From IMG/VR virus record IMGVR_UViG_3300046506_000180, positions 1-40,310 of that record: DNA of 40,310 nt; one strand, given 5' to 3'. Under the pieces are notes generated by a model that was given only the letters and a program-made list of their open reading frames with translations, made no database searches and was not told where the DNA came from. Positions 14,961 to 22,900 of the stretch are shown one piece after another (position 1 is the first letter of the stretch; each line of letters starts with the position of its first letter). Source of the DNA: a virus. Both the position numbers and the translations under genes were made by a program.

Positions 14961-16537
14961 GCAAGATTCTTGACCAGCACGGACAGCCGATCGACCGGAT
15001 CGTCCTCGACGAGCCGCAGACCGCGCGCATCGCGTCCGTGCAGAACCAATACCTGACGCCGATGCTGGGTGGGCTGACGCCGGCCCGCCTGGCGCGCACC
15101 CTGCTCGAGGCCGACCAGGGCAACCTGCTGGAGCAGCACCGCCTGTTCTCCGACATGGAAGAGCGGGACGGCCACATGCGCTGTGAGATGGACAAGCGCA
15201 AGAGCTCGGTTGCCGGGCTGTCCTGGGAGATCGTCCCGCCGCGCAATGCTACCGCCGCCGAGAAAGCTGCAGCCGAGTGGGTGCGCGAGACGCTGCAGGA
15301 TGCGGTCGACCCGATCGAGGACATGATCCTGGCGCTGATGGATGGCGTGGGCCACGGCTTTGCACCCGTCGAGATGGAGTGGCGCAGGGAAGGCAGCGAG
15401 CTGCTGCCGACCATCCACCCACGGCCCCAGGAGTGGTTCCGCCTCAACATGGCGCGCACCCAACTGCACCTGCAGGACAGTTCCGCCGACGGCCAGGCGC
15501 TGCTGCCGTTCGGCTGGATCATGCACACCCACGGCAAGGCCAAGACCGGCTATCTCGGGCGCATGGGCCTGTTCCGCACACTGGTCTGGCCGTTCCTCTA
15601 CAAGGCCTACGCCCTGGGCGACTTCGCCGAGTTCCTGGAAACCTACGGCCTGCCGATCATCGTCGGCAAGTACTTCTCCGGCGCCACGGCGGAGGAAAAG
15701 GCCAGCCTGATGCGGGCGGTGACCGCGCTCGGGCACGACGCGCGGGCCATCATGCCGAAGGATATGGAGCTGGAGATTCAGAAGATCACCGGCGGCGCTG
15801 GCGACTCCCACCACCTGGCGATGATGGAGTGGGCGGAGCGGTCGGAGTCGAAGAGCATCCTCGGCCAGACCCTGTCTGCCGACACCGGCAAAGGGGGCGG
15901 CGGCAGCTTTGCCTTGGGCAAGGTGCACAACGAGGTCCGCCACGATATCTGCAGCAGCGACGCGCGCCAGATCGCCGCCACAATCACCAGGGATTACATC
16001 TACCCGCTGATCGCCCTGAACAGGGCCGGGGTCGACGGCCTGAAGCGTTGCCCGCGCCTGGTGTTTGAACTGGACGAGCCGGAAGACCTCGCATCCTACG
16101 CCGACGCACTCCCCAAGCTGGTGGCGGTCGGGTTCCGGGTGCCGCAGGTCTGGGCGCACGAGAAGCTGCAGATACCGCTGGCGAAGGACGGCGAGGTGGT
16201 GCTGACGGTGCCAAAAGTGGTGCAAGCACTGCCCGCGCCGGCGCCGGAAGGAAAGGCGGGCCTGTCCGGCCAGGTGCCGGCGGACGCGGTGCCGGCGCTG
16301 ACCGACCCGAACGCCGGCGTGGTCGACGCGCTCACTGGTGCGGCGGCGCCAGGCTGGGCGTCGCTGATCGCCGCGATCAGCGACATGGTCGACGGCGCCG
16401 CCGATCTGGCGACGCTGCAGCATGATCTCGTCCAGACCTTTGGCGGGCAACCGCAGGAGCAGCTGGTCAAGCTGATGGCTGCAGCGTTCGCCCTGGCGGA
16501 GCTCAAGGGCATGGTCGACGTGCAGGACGGGGCGTGA
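14957..16537 (+). CDS. portal protein (Mu gp29-like, DUF935)
   Basis: Dodecameric head-vertex channel for DNA entry and exit, 526 residues. It starts at a GTG overlapping the terminase stop. Family landmarks are MEERDGHMRCEMDKRKSSVAGL (about 75-95), an FAPVEMEW segment, and YGLPIIVGKYFSGATAEEK in the centre. The helical C-terminal region is typical of DUF935. It is followed at once by the MuF-like gene, as in Mu. Confidence 0.95.
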   Translation: MSKILDQHGQPIDRIVLDEPQTARIASVQNQYLTPMLGGLTPARLARTLLEADQGNLLEQHRLFSDMEERDGHMRCEMDKRKSSVAGLSWEIVPPRNATAAEKAAAEWVRETLQDAVDPIEDMILALMDGVGHGFAPVEMEWRREGSELLPTIHPRPQEWFRLNMARTQLHLQDSSADGQALLPFGWIMHTHGKAKTGYLGRMGLFRTLVWPFLYKAYALGDFAEFLETYGLPIIVGKYFSGATAEEKASLMRAVTALGHDARAIMPKDMELEIQKITGGAGDSHHLAMMEWAERSESKSILGQTLSADTGKGGGGSFALGKVHNEVRHDICSSDARQIAATITRDYIYPLIALNRAGVDGLKRCPRLVFELDEPEDLASYADALPKLVAVGFRVPQVWAHEKLQIPLAKDGEVVLTVPKVVQALPAPAPEGKAGLSGQVPADAVPALTDPNAGVVDALTGAAAPGWASLIAAISDMVDGAADLATLQHDLVQTFGGQPQEQLVKLMAAAFALAELKGMVDVQDGA

Positions 16538-16538
16538 G

Positions 16539-17780
16539 ATGCCGTTCCAGGTAGGCAAGAACACCCCATTCGAGGAGCAGCTGGCGTTCTTCAAGGCCAA
16601 GCTGAACCTGCCCACCGAGCGCTGGGACGACATCATGCGCTCGGCCCACGACCGGGCGTTCGTGGTTGCCGGCGCAGCCAATGCCGACCTGCTGGCGGAC
16701 CTGAACGCAGCGGTGCAGCGCGGGATCGAGACCGGCAGCGGGCTGGCGGCGTTCCGTAAAGACTTCCAGCAGATCGTGCAGAAGCACGGCTGGACCGGCT
16801 GGACCGGGGAAGGCACGGCTGCCGGCGAAGCGTGGCGCACCAGGATCATCTACCAGACCAACACGGCGACGAGCTACGCGGCCGGGCGCTGGCAGCAGCT
16901 GAAGAATCCCCAGCTGCTCAAGGTCAAGCCCTACTGGCAGTATGTCCACGCCGATGGCGTCGCCCACCCCCGGCCCTTGCACGTCTCCTGGCACGGCCTG
17001 GTGCTGCCGCATGACCACGAGTTCTGGACGACCCACTTCCCGCCCAACGGCTGGATGTGCCACTGCCGCGTGGTCGCGGTCGATGCCAAGGCCTATGCCG
17101 CGGCGGCTGACGCTGGGAAGGCGTCGCCGCCCGAGGGCTGGCAGGCCATCAACCCCAAAACCGGTGCGCCGGTCGGGATCGACAAGGGTTTCGATTATGC
17201 GCCAGGCGCGCGCGCGAACGCGCCGCTGCAGTCCCTGGTCGACGACCGGCTGACCAGGCTGGCGGCGCCGATCGGCTCGCGCCTGTACCAGGCAATGCAG
17301 CCGGTGCTGCAGGCGGAACAGTCGGCGGCGTACCGTGGCTTTGTCGAGACGGTGCTGGCCGATCCTGTCGGGCGCGGCCGGAGCATGATCGCCGGCGCGG
17401 TCGCCCCGGACATCCTGGAATGGCTGGCGGCGCGCGGCTCGGCGCCGGCCAGCGCCGAGATCGTGCTCGAGGACGTGTTGCTCGCCAGTAGCGCCCCACG
17501 CGGCAAGGCCGGCGAGGCGTTCCTGGGCGCTGCGGAATGGCTCGCCCTGCGCGATGCGCTGGCCGAGCCGCTCGAGGTGCTGTTCGATACCAGGAGCGGA
17601 ACGCTCATATATATAGTGCTGGCGGGCGAAGGGCAGGCCGGCAAGGTGGCGGTCGAGCTCGCCTTCGGCCAGCAGCAGGCCGGCGAGGTCAACCGGCTGA
17701 TAAGCGCGTCCAGTGTGCAGGACGGTGCGATCGCCGCCGGCCTGCGTGACGGGTACCTCGTTAAAGTGCAGGGCGGGTGA
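16539..17780 (+). CDS. MuF-like minor head protein (Mu gp30) with C-terminal extension
   Basis: A 413-residue minor capsid protein. Residues about 1-185 are the MuF/SPP1 gp7-like domain, with the conserved HPRPLHVSWHGLVLP and HFPPNGWMCHCRV motifs (about 143-178). The last ~180 residues form a separate region, including EVLFDTRSGTLIYIVLAGEGQAGKVAVEL. C-terminal regions of MuF proteins in temperate phages are often toxin or nuclease domains of the phage BECR type, and this part could be one; no catalytic residues are assigned. No immunity-like gene lies next to it. Confidence 0.92.
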   Translation: MPFQVGKNTPFEEQLAFFKAKLNLPTERWDDIMRSAHDRAFVVAGAANADLLADLNAAVQRGIETGSGLAAFRKDFQQIVQKHGWTGWTGEGTAAGEAWRTRIIYQTNTATSYAAGRWQQLKNPQLLKVKPYWQYVHADGVAHPRPLHVSWHGLVLPHDHEFWTTHFPPNGWMCHCRVVAVDAKAYAAAADAGKASPPEGWQAINPKTGAPVGIDKGFDYAPGARANAPLQSLVDDRLTRLAAPIGSRLYQAMQPVLQAEQSAAYRGFVETVLADPVGRGRSMIAGAVAPDILEWLAARGSAPASAEIVLEDVLLASSAPRGKAGEAFLGAAEWLALRDALAEPLEVLFDTRSGTLIYIVLAGEGQAGKVAVELAFGQQQAGEVNRLISASSVQDGAIAAGLRDGYLVKVQGG

Positions 17781-17781
17781 C

Positions 17782-18300
17782 ATGGTCGGCAAGTACATCG
17801 AGGTAGCCAGCGGCCCCGTCGACCAACTGCTCGCGCAGCTGGTCGAGCGTGTCGGCGACACGGAGCCGTTCCTGCGCAGCCTGGGCGAGAAAATGGCCGA
17901 GCGGATCAAGGGGCGGTTCGAAACCAGCCAGGCGCCGGACGGGACGCCCTGGAGGGCGAACAGCGCGGCCACGCTGGCCAGGTACATCCAGTCGCGCGGC
18001 GGCAAGGCGCCCGGGGCGAAGCGCAAGGGGGCCGCGGTGCCGGGCAAGAAGCCGCTGATCGCCAGCGGCGAGATGGCGCGCGGCATCCACTACCAGGTGG
18101 GCGACGACAGCCTGCTTGTGGCATCGCCGGCGCCGCAAGCCTTCATGCAGCACTTCGGCGGGACCAGGGCGCAATTCCCGCACCTGTGGGGTGACATCCC
18201 GGCACGGCCGTTCTTTCCGATCCAGCCGGACGGCACGCTGTACCCGGTTGAAGAGGAAGCCATTGTCGACGCACTGCGGGACTACCTCGGCCACGGGTAG
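17782..18300 (+). CDS. virion morphogenesis/tail completion protein (Mu gpG-like)
   Basis: A 172-residue protein from the ATG at 17782, one base after the previous stop. It matches the phage virion morphogenesis family: LGEKMAERIKGRFETSQAPDGTPW near the N-terminus, a KKPLIASGEMARGI motif, and a C-terminal HFGGTRAQFPHLWGDIPARPFFPI. It acts in joining head and tail. It is the last gene before the non-coding segment that holds the second late promoter region. Confidence 0.9.
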   Translation: MVGKYIEVASGPVDQLLAQLVERVGDTEPFLRSLGEKMAERIKGRFETSQAPDGTPWRANSAATLARYIQSRGGKAPGAKRKGAAVPGKKPLIASGEMARGIHYQVGDDSLLVASPAPQAFMQHFGGTRAQFPHLWGDIPARPFFPIQPDGTLYPVEEEAIVDALRDYLGHG

Positions 18301-18457
18301 AATCATGGTCAGCATTGAACGGACCCTGAAATGGGGAATCCGACGATCTGAGCCTCCGAAACCATCGCGGTAGGGCATCCTGTCGAATTCGCGGCGTTAA
18401 ACGCCCGTAGGCGCGTTAGACACGCGTTAATTCCGAAGCGCGGCGCGAATGCCAGCC

Positions 18458-18486
18458 GGAAATTTAAATTTCCAACTGTTTTTTAA
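18458..18486 (+). terminator. AT-rich palindrome with T tract after the gpG-like gene
   Basis: GGAAATTTAAATTTCC (18458..18473) is a perfect palindrome, followed by AACTG and a run of six T. It stands out from the GC-rich surroundings. The stem is weak and lacks a natural loop, so termination is only possible. It could instead be an AT-rich UP element or a protein site upstream of the second late promoter. Confidence 0.4.
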
Positions 18487-18499
18487 TTCCGCAAGGCAC

Positions 18500-18517
18500 T
18501 GCTGACACGTGTCAGCA
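18500..18517. promoter_or_regulatory. 18-bp palindrome, candidate activator site of late promoter 2 (head/tail block)
   Basis: This is an exact second copy of the palindrome at 10596..10613 (TGCTGACACGTGTCAGCA). It lies 35 bp before the protease start in the 252-bp non-coding gap, the position of the C-dependent PI promoter in Mu. The same site in front of both late blocks points to shared control, most likely by the Mor-family activator. Confidence 0.7.
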
Positions 18518-18552
18518 TGTTGTGGCACGCCCATCGCTGCGACGATGGCGTC

Positions 18553-19677
18553 ATGCCTAAACGCACTCCAACCCCCACTTCAACGCCCTTCGGCATTGCC
18601 GCCTGCTCCCTGGCCATCACGCCTGGGCGCGAGCTGCAGCTGCTGCCGGCCGGCTCGTTCAGGGGGCGCGACGGTCGGCCGTTTGACGCGCCGGGCTGGT
18701 TCATCGACGGCGCGCTGGCGCAGCTGCTCATCTCAGCAGCGGACGCGCGCGGCACGCCGTACGTGCTCGACTACGAGCACCAGACGCTGCTGGCCAAGAG
18801 CAACGGCCAGCCGGCGCCGGCGGCCGGGTGGTTCAAGCAGCTGGAGTGGCGCGACGGCGTCGGCCTGTTCGCCATCGACGTGGAATGGACCGACCGCGCC
18901 GCCGGCATGATCGCCGCGGATGAGTACCGCTACATCTCGCCCGTCATCGGCTACGACAAGACCACCGGGGCTGTCACCTCTCTATATATGGCTGCGGCCA
19001 CCAACAACCCCGCGATCGACGGGATGAGCGAAGTCCTGCTCGAGGCGGCGGCGCTCCACTTTTCCTTTTCCCAACCCACACCTCTTTCGGAGGAAGTAAG
19101 CATGAACATCGAAGAACTGCTGGAGCAGCTGCGCTGGATGTTGAACCTGCCCGTCGGCGCAACCGCCGAGGACATCAAAGCCCACCTGCAGAAGCTGATC
19201 GACCAGATCAAGACCGACAATCCGTCTGCGACGGCCGCCGCCTCGTTCGACCTGATCGGCCATCTGGCCCGCCAGCGCGAACAGGTCGCCAGCCTGAGCG
19301 CGGCCATCCCTGACCCGGCCAAGTTCGTGCCGGTCGCCACGATGACCGCCCTGCAGGGCCAGGTCGCCGCGCTGTCGGCCGAGCTGAACGGAGGTCGCGT
19401 CGACAAGGCCGTGAAGGACGCGCTCGCAGCCGGCAAGCTGCTGCCCGCCCAGGAGCCCTGGGCGCGCGAGTTCGGCACGAAGGACTTCGCCGCGCTGTCG
19501 GCCTACCTGGACAGCGCGCCGCCGATCGCCATCCTGTCCGGCATGCAGAGCAACACCGTGACCCCACCGAAGGGTGGCGTGGCCGCGCTGACGGCCAACC
19601 AGAAGGACCTCTGCCGGGTGATGGGCGTGCCGGAGGAGGACTTCCTGAAGACCCTGCAGGCGGACGCCGCGTCCTAA
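18553..19677 (+). CDS. head maturation protease/scaffold (Mu gpI-like)
   Basis: A 374-residue protein. The N-terminal domain (TPFGIAACSLAITPGRELQLLPAGSFRGRDGRPF, later VLDYEHQTL and YRYISPVIGYD) matches Mu-like gpI proteases. The C-terminal half (from about residue 184) is a helical scaffold region. The ATG at 18553 is the only start that gives a normal protease N-terminus, yet it has no Shine-Dalgarno sequence and lies only 35 bp after the activator palindrome. A second start with a strong ribosome site lies inside the gene. Confidence 0.9.
   Translation: MPKRTPTPTSTPFGIAACSLAITPGRELQLLPAGSFRGRDGRPFDAPGWFIDGALAQLLISAADARGTPYVLDYEHQTLLAKSNGQPAPAAGWFKQLEWRDGVGLFAIDVEWTDRAAGMIAADEYRYISPVIGYDKTTGAVTSLYMAAATNNPAIDGMSEVLLEAAALHFSFSQPTPLSEEVSMNIEELLEQLRWMLNLPVGATAEDIKAHLQKLIDQIKTDNPSATAAASFDLIGHLARQREQVASLSAAIPDPAKFVPVATMTALQGQVAALSAELNGGRVDKAVKDALAAGKLLPAQEPWAREFGTKDFAALSAYLDSAPPIAILSGMQSNTVTPPKGGVAALTANQKDLCRVMGVPEEDFLKTLQADAAS
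19102..19677 (+). CDS. internal in-frame start: scaffold protein (Mu Z-like)
   Basis: The sequence CGGAGGAAGTAAGC leads into an in-frame ATG at 19102, the strongest ribosome site in this region. Translation from it would give the 191-residue C-terminal part alone (MNIEELLEQLRWMLNLP..., acidic and helical). In Mu, the scaffold Z is made from an internal start in the protease gene I, and many phages nest scaffold genes this way. The product is predicted, not observed. Confidence 0.65.
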   Translation: MNIEELLEQLRWMLNLPVGATAEDIKAHLQKLIDQIKTDNPSATAAASFDLIGHLARQREQVASLSAAIPDPAKFVPVATMTALQGQVAALSAELNGGRVDKAVKDALAAGKLLPAQEPWAREFGTKDFAALSAYLDSAPPIAILSGMQSNTVTPPKGGVAALTANQKDLCRVMGVPEEDFLKTLQADAAS

Positions 19678-19720
19678 CTGCCGGCGACGTTTCCCCCTTT
19701 ACTCACCTGGAGATATATAG

Positions 19721-20125
19721 ATGGTTGCTTTGACCTCTTCGCGTGCCACCCCGCAAAAGGGCACCGAACTTGCCGTGTTCCCGGTCGCGGCCGGCGTAAA
19801 GATTTACGGCGGCTCGCTCGTCGCGCTGAACGCTGCCGGCTACCTGGTGCCCGGCACCACGTCGACCACCCTGCGTTACCAGGGCCGTGCGGAAGACTTT
19901 GCCGACAACACGGGCGGCGCTGACGGTGCCAAAACTCTCGCAGTGCGGCGCAAGCAGGCCTTCAAGTTCGCGAACTCCCAGGTGGACCCGCTGGGCCAGG
20001 CCGACGTCGGTAACACGGTCTACATCGTGGACGACCAGACGGTGGCCAAGACCAACGGCGCGGGCACCCGCTCCGCCGCCGGCAAGTTGCTCTCGCTCGA
20101 ATTCGACGGTGTCTGGATCGAGTAG
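19721..20125 (+). CDS. capsid decoration/cement protein (DUF2190-like)
   Basis: A 134-residue beta-rich protein with features of head decoration proteins: an N-terminal TELAVFPVAAGVKIYGGSLVALNAAGYLVPG, repeated beta segments, and a GLGQADVG-like turn (VDPLGQADVGNTVYIVDDQTV). It sits between scaffold and major capsid gene, the usual place for such proteins. The ATG follows GGAGATATATAG. Confidence 0.8.
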   Translation: MVALTSSRATPQKGTELAVFPVAAGVKIYGGSLVALNAAGYLVPGTTSTTLRYQGRAEDFADNTGGADGAKTLAVRRKQAFKFANSQVDPLGQADVGNTVYIVDDQTVAKTNGAGTRSAAGKLLSLEFDGVWIE

Positions 20126-20170
20126 CACCCGCCAACCGCAGTAAACCTTTCCATTAGGACTTCGCGAAAC

Positions 20171-21268
20171 ATGAAAAAAACCATCTTCAAGACTCTCGCC
20201 TGGGTCGTCCTGGGCACCCTGGCGGCCTTCGGTTGCAGTGCCGTGTACGCGGCCGCTTCCGGTCCCGCCCTCGGCCAGGCGAGCGATCTCGTGCCGCAGC
20301 TGGGCCTCGGCGGCGCGCCGGCTATCGCCATGGGCGGCCTCCTGGTTAACAAGGAAACCGTCGGCAACCTGTTCACCAGCCTGAAAACCACCTTCAACAA
20401 TGCCTTCTCGGCCGCCCCCTCGGACTGGGAGCAGATCGCGATGAAGGTGCCGTCGACCACCGGCCAGAACGATTACGCCTGGCTGAGCAAGTTCCCGCGC
20501 ATGCGCCTGTGGATCGGCGAAAAGTCGATCAAGGCGCTGTCGCTGTTCAAGTATGTGATCGTGAACACCGACTTCGAGGCGACCGTCGAGGTCGACCGCA
20601 ACGACATCGAAGACGACAACCTGGGCATTTACCTGCCGCAGGCGACGGCAGCCGGCGACTCCGCCAAGCAGCTGCCAGACGAGATCATCGCCGACGTGGT
20701 GAACGGCGCTTTTGTCACCAAGTGCTACGACGGCCAGTACTTCTTCGACGTCGACCACCCCGCCAAAGACGATACCGGGGCGGACATCTCGGTCGCCAAC
20801 ATGTTCGACAAGAAGCTGAGCATCGCCAGCCTGGCGGCTGTCCAGGCCAGCATCGGCGCCGCCGAGACCGCCATGATGGAGTTCAAGGATGACGAGGGTC
20901 GCCCGCTGAACATCAAGCCGAACGTTCTGATGGTGCCGCCGGCACTGAAGGCCACCGCGAACACCCTGGTCACCACCGACCGCCTCGAGGACGGCGTCCC
21001 GAACCCGTACAAAAACGCCTTCACGGTGCGCGTCGACGCACGCCTGAAGTCGCGCACTGCCTGGTATCTGCTGGATACGACCAAGCCCGTCAAACCGTTC
21101 GTCTACCAGGAGCGCAAGGCGCCGGTCTTCGTCCAGCAGACCGACCCGCAGGCCGACGACGTGTTCAACCGCAAGAAGTTCAAGTTCGGCGCCGAAGCCC
21201 GGGCGGCCGGCGGCTACGGCTTCTGGCAGCTCGCCTACGGCTCGACCGGCACGGTCGCGCCAGTCTGA
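20171..21268 (+). CDS. major capsid protein (Mu gpT-like) with signal-peptide-like N-terminus
   Basis: Main shell protein, 365 residues. The gpT-like fold is recognisable from about residue 56: VNKETVGNLFTSLKTTFNNAF, then MRLWIGEKSIKALSLFKYVI and DTDFEATVEVDRNDIEDDNLGIY-like segments, with a C-terminal FKFGAEARAAGGYGFWQLAY. Unusually, residues 1-28 look like a Sec signal peptide (MKKTIFKTLAWVVLGTLAAF, CSAVYAAAS), followed by a ~25-residue linker. The upstream AGGA at 11 nt supports the start at 20171; an internal ATG at residue 54 has no ribosome site. The leader may be removed by the gpI protease. Confidence 0.93.
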   Translation: MKKTIFKTLAWVVLGTLAAFGCSAVYAAASGPALGQASDLVPQLGLGGAPAIAMGGLLVNKETVGNLFTSLKTTFNNAFSAAPSDWEQIAMKVPSTTGQNDYAWLSKFPRMRLWIGEKSIKALSLFKYVIVNTDFEATVEVDRNDIEDDNLGIYLPQATAAGDSAKQLPDEIIADVVNGAFVTKCYDGQYFFDVDHPAKDDTGADISVANMFDKKLSIASLAAVQASIGAAETAMMEFKDDEGRPLNIKPNVLMVPPALKATANTLVTTDRLEDGVPNPYKNAFTVRVDARLKSRTAWYLLDTTKPVKPFVYQERKAPVFVQQTDPQADDVFNRKKFKFGAEARAAGGYGFWQLAYGSTGTVAPV

Positions 21269-21292
21269 ATGCCCTCCTGAGCGCATAGGCTC

Positions 21293-21314
21293 CCCGCCCG
21301 GATCGCCGGGCGGG
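21293..21314 (+). other. GC-rich hairpin after the major capsid gene
   Basis: CCCGCCCGG pairs perfectly with CCGGGCGGG around the four-base loop ATCG. It starts 24 bp after the capsid stop codon. No T tract follows, so it is more likely an mRNA stabiliser or partial attenuator than a full terminator. Confidence 0.5.
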
Positions 21315-21354
21315 TAAGCCAGGCGGAACGCACAAAACAACATTCGGAGTCGAC

Positions 21355-21822
21355 ATGGAAAAAAACGCATCGGCCGCCTCAGCTCGGAGGGGCGGCAAAC
21401 CCTCGCAAAAGGGCGCCCCGACCGCTGGCGCCCAGGAACTGCAACCGAGCACCACGGCGGGCGGCGGCCAGCTGCAGGCGGGCCAGCCGGGGTCGGCGGA
21501 GGGTCAGCTGCAGTCGGACCCGGCCTCGGCCGGCTCCCATTCGCACCAGGGCGAGGACAGCGCTGGCGGCCAAAGCCAGCAGGCCGCAGCGGTGGCCAGT
21601 GGCGCAAGCGCCGACAAGACGAGCGTCGTTTCACCCCCAAGCATCTATGGTCTCGAGGTGACATCCAGGCAGGAGGGATTCCGCCGCGCTGGTCGCGCCT
21701 GGAGTACCACGCCGACCGTGATCGGGTTTTCTGAGATCAACGAGGAACAGGCTTTGCAGCTGAAGAACGAGCCGATGCTGTCGATCCGCCCGGTGTTGTT
21801 ACCGGTCTGCGAGGAACCATAA
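21355..21822 (+). CDS. Mu gp35-like (HI1506-related) protein with low-complexity N-terminus
   Basis: A 155-residue protein. Residues 1-95 are low-complexity, rich in Gln, Gly, Ser and Ala. The C-terminal ~55 residues form the recognised domain (LEVTSRQEGFRRAGRAWSTTPTVIGFSEINEEQALQLKNEPML), as in Mu gp35/FluMu gp35. The role is unknown; the position after the capsid gene suggests a structural or assembly part. The N-terminal region is probably disordered. Confidence 0.82.
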   Translation: MEKNASAASARRGGKPSQKGAPTAGAQELQPSTTAGGGQLQAGQPGSAEGQLQSDPASAGSHSHQGEDSAGGQSQQAAAVASGASADKTSVVSPPSIYGLEVTSRQEGFRRAGRAWSTTPTVIGFSEINEEQALQLKNEPMLSIRPVLLPVCEEP

Positions 21823-21825
21823 CCA

Positions 21826-22224
21826 ATGCCGTACCTCGACCGATCCGCCCTGGAGCAGCGCTACGGCGTGGAGGAAGTGGCCCAGCGCCTCTCCGCGCTG
21901 GCCGAGGGCTCCCTCGACACGATCGTGACCGACGCCACCTCGATGATCGACGGCTACCTGGCCAGCCGCTACACGCTGCCGCTGTCGCCCGTCCCGGAAG
22001 CCCTGGTGGCCAATGCCTGCGCGATCGCCAGGTACAAGCTCCTGGGAGACGCGGTGACCGAGCATGCCCGGGACGAGTACCGCGATGCCGTTGTCTGGCT
22101 GCGCGACATCGCCGCCGGCCGCGTCGTCCTGCAGGAGTCCGCCCCGGTTCCTGGTAACGCGCCTGACACCGTCGTCATGCTCGCGCCCACGGAGCGGGTG
22201 TTCGGGCGGAGCGGCCGGCCATGA
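21826..22224 (+). CDS. head-tail connector protein (Mu gp36-like, DUF1320)
   Basis: A 132-residue protein of the DUF1320 family: MPYLDRSALEQRYGVEEVAQRLSAL at the start, then DATSMIDGYLASRYTLPLSPVPEALVANACAIARYKL. These proteins resemble neck adaptors that bind the portal. The gene overlaps the next by ATGA. Confidence 0.88.
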   Translation: MPYLDRSALEQRYGVEEVAQRLSALAEGSLDTIVTDATSMIDGYLASRYTLPLSPVPEALVANACAIARYKLLGDAVTEHARDEYRDAVVWLRDIAAGRVVLQESAPVPGNAPDTVVMLAPTERVFGRSGRP

Positions 22225-22643
22225 TCGAGCAGCTGGTCGAGCGGATCAAGACGACGGTGCCGGCGTTGCGCCTGGTCGGCCGGGCTGCGGAGTTCCAGGC
22301 GGCGGTCGAGAGCAACCCCAAGGTGACGCCGGCGTGCTACGTGGTTCCGATCCTGGAGCAGCCAGGGCCGAGCGTCGACGCCGACATCATGCAGCAGCGG
22401 ATCACCGTGACGGTGGGCGTCATCTTCGTGGTCCGCAACGTGGGGGACACGGTCGGCGCTGCCGCCAGTGCCGATCTGGAGGGGCTGCGCCGCGCGGTGC
22501 GCGACCAGGTGTACGGATGGGTGGCCGCGCCAGGGATGGACCCGTTTGAACGCGGGACCGGGCACCTGCTGACTTTCCGGGACGGCCACGTGTGGTGGCA
22601 AGACCTTTTCATTACTTCCTACTTTGACAGGAGCGTGCTGTGA
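22221..22643 (+). CDS. neck/tail terminator-like protein (Mu gp37-like, DUF1834)
   Basis: A 140-residue protein (MIEQLVERIKTTVPALRLVGRAAEF at the N-terminus; ITVTVGVIFVVRNVGDTVG and WWQDLFITSYF later) that fits DUF1834. Proteins of this position and fold cap the tail or join it to the head. Start and stop overlap both neighbours. Confidence 0.85.
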   Translation: MIEQLVERIKTTVPALRLVGRAAEFQAAVESNPKVTPACYVVPILEQPGPSVDADIMQQRITVTVGVIFVVRNVGDTVGAAASADLEGLRRAVRDQVYGWVAAPGMDPFERGTGHLLTFRDGHVWWQDLFITSYFDRSVL

Positions 22644-22900
22644 GCACAGAAAAAACGGACGTCCAGGCAGCGGTGCCAAATGCCCTGCAGGACTTCACCA
22701 ACTGCCCCGAATGGGGCAAGGGCGGGCAGTTCGCCTATGACCCGATCACCAAAACCCGCACCCGCATCGACACTGACCCGGCCCCGGCCGGCGAGCCCGC
22801 AGTTGCCATCCAGGGCGATGTCGGCAGCACCGAGGCGGCTGAAGCAGCACCGGTCGCCACAACCACCACCACGGTAAAGAAAGGGGCCGCACGTGCCTAA
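22640..22900 (+). CDS. small acidic phage protein before the tail tube gene
   Basis: An 86-residue protein from a GTG overlapping the previous stop. A short folded-looking part (NALQDFTNCPEWGKGGQFAYDPITKTRTRID) is followed by an Ala/Thr/Glu-rich tail with TTTTTVKKG. Small genes like this occur in the same place in B3-like phages. No function is known. Confidence 0.75.
   Translation: MSTEKTDVQAAVPNALQDFTNCPEWGKGGQFAYDPITKTRTRIDTDPAPAGEPAVAIQGDVGSTEAAEAAPVATTTTTVKKGAARA

Noticed and set aside
14807-16849. A 680-codon open frame on the minus strand
   Set aside because: It lies antisense to the terminase, portal and MuF-like genes, which are clearly real. Long antisense frames are common in GC-rich DNA, and its sequence is rich in H, R and Q runs with no domain.
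19703-21664. A 653-codon minus-strand frame across decoration and capsid genes
   Set aside because: The opposite strand has recognisable structural proteins with ribosome sites; this frame has none of these.
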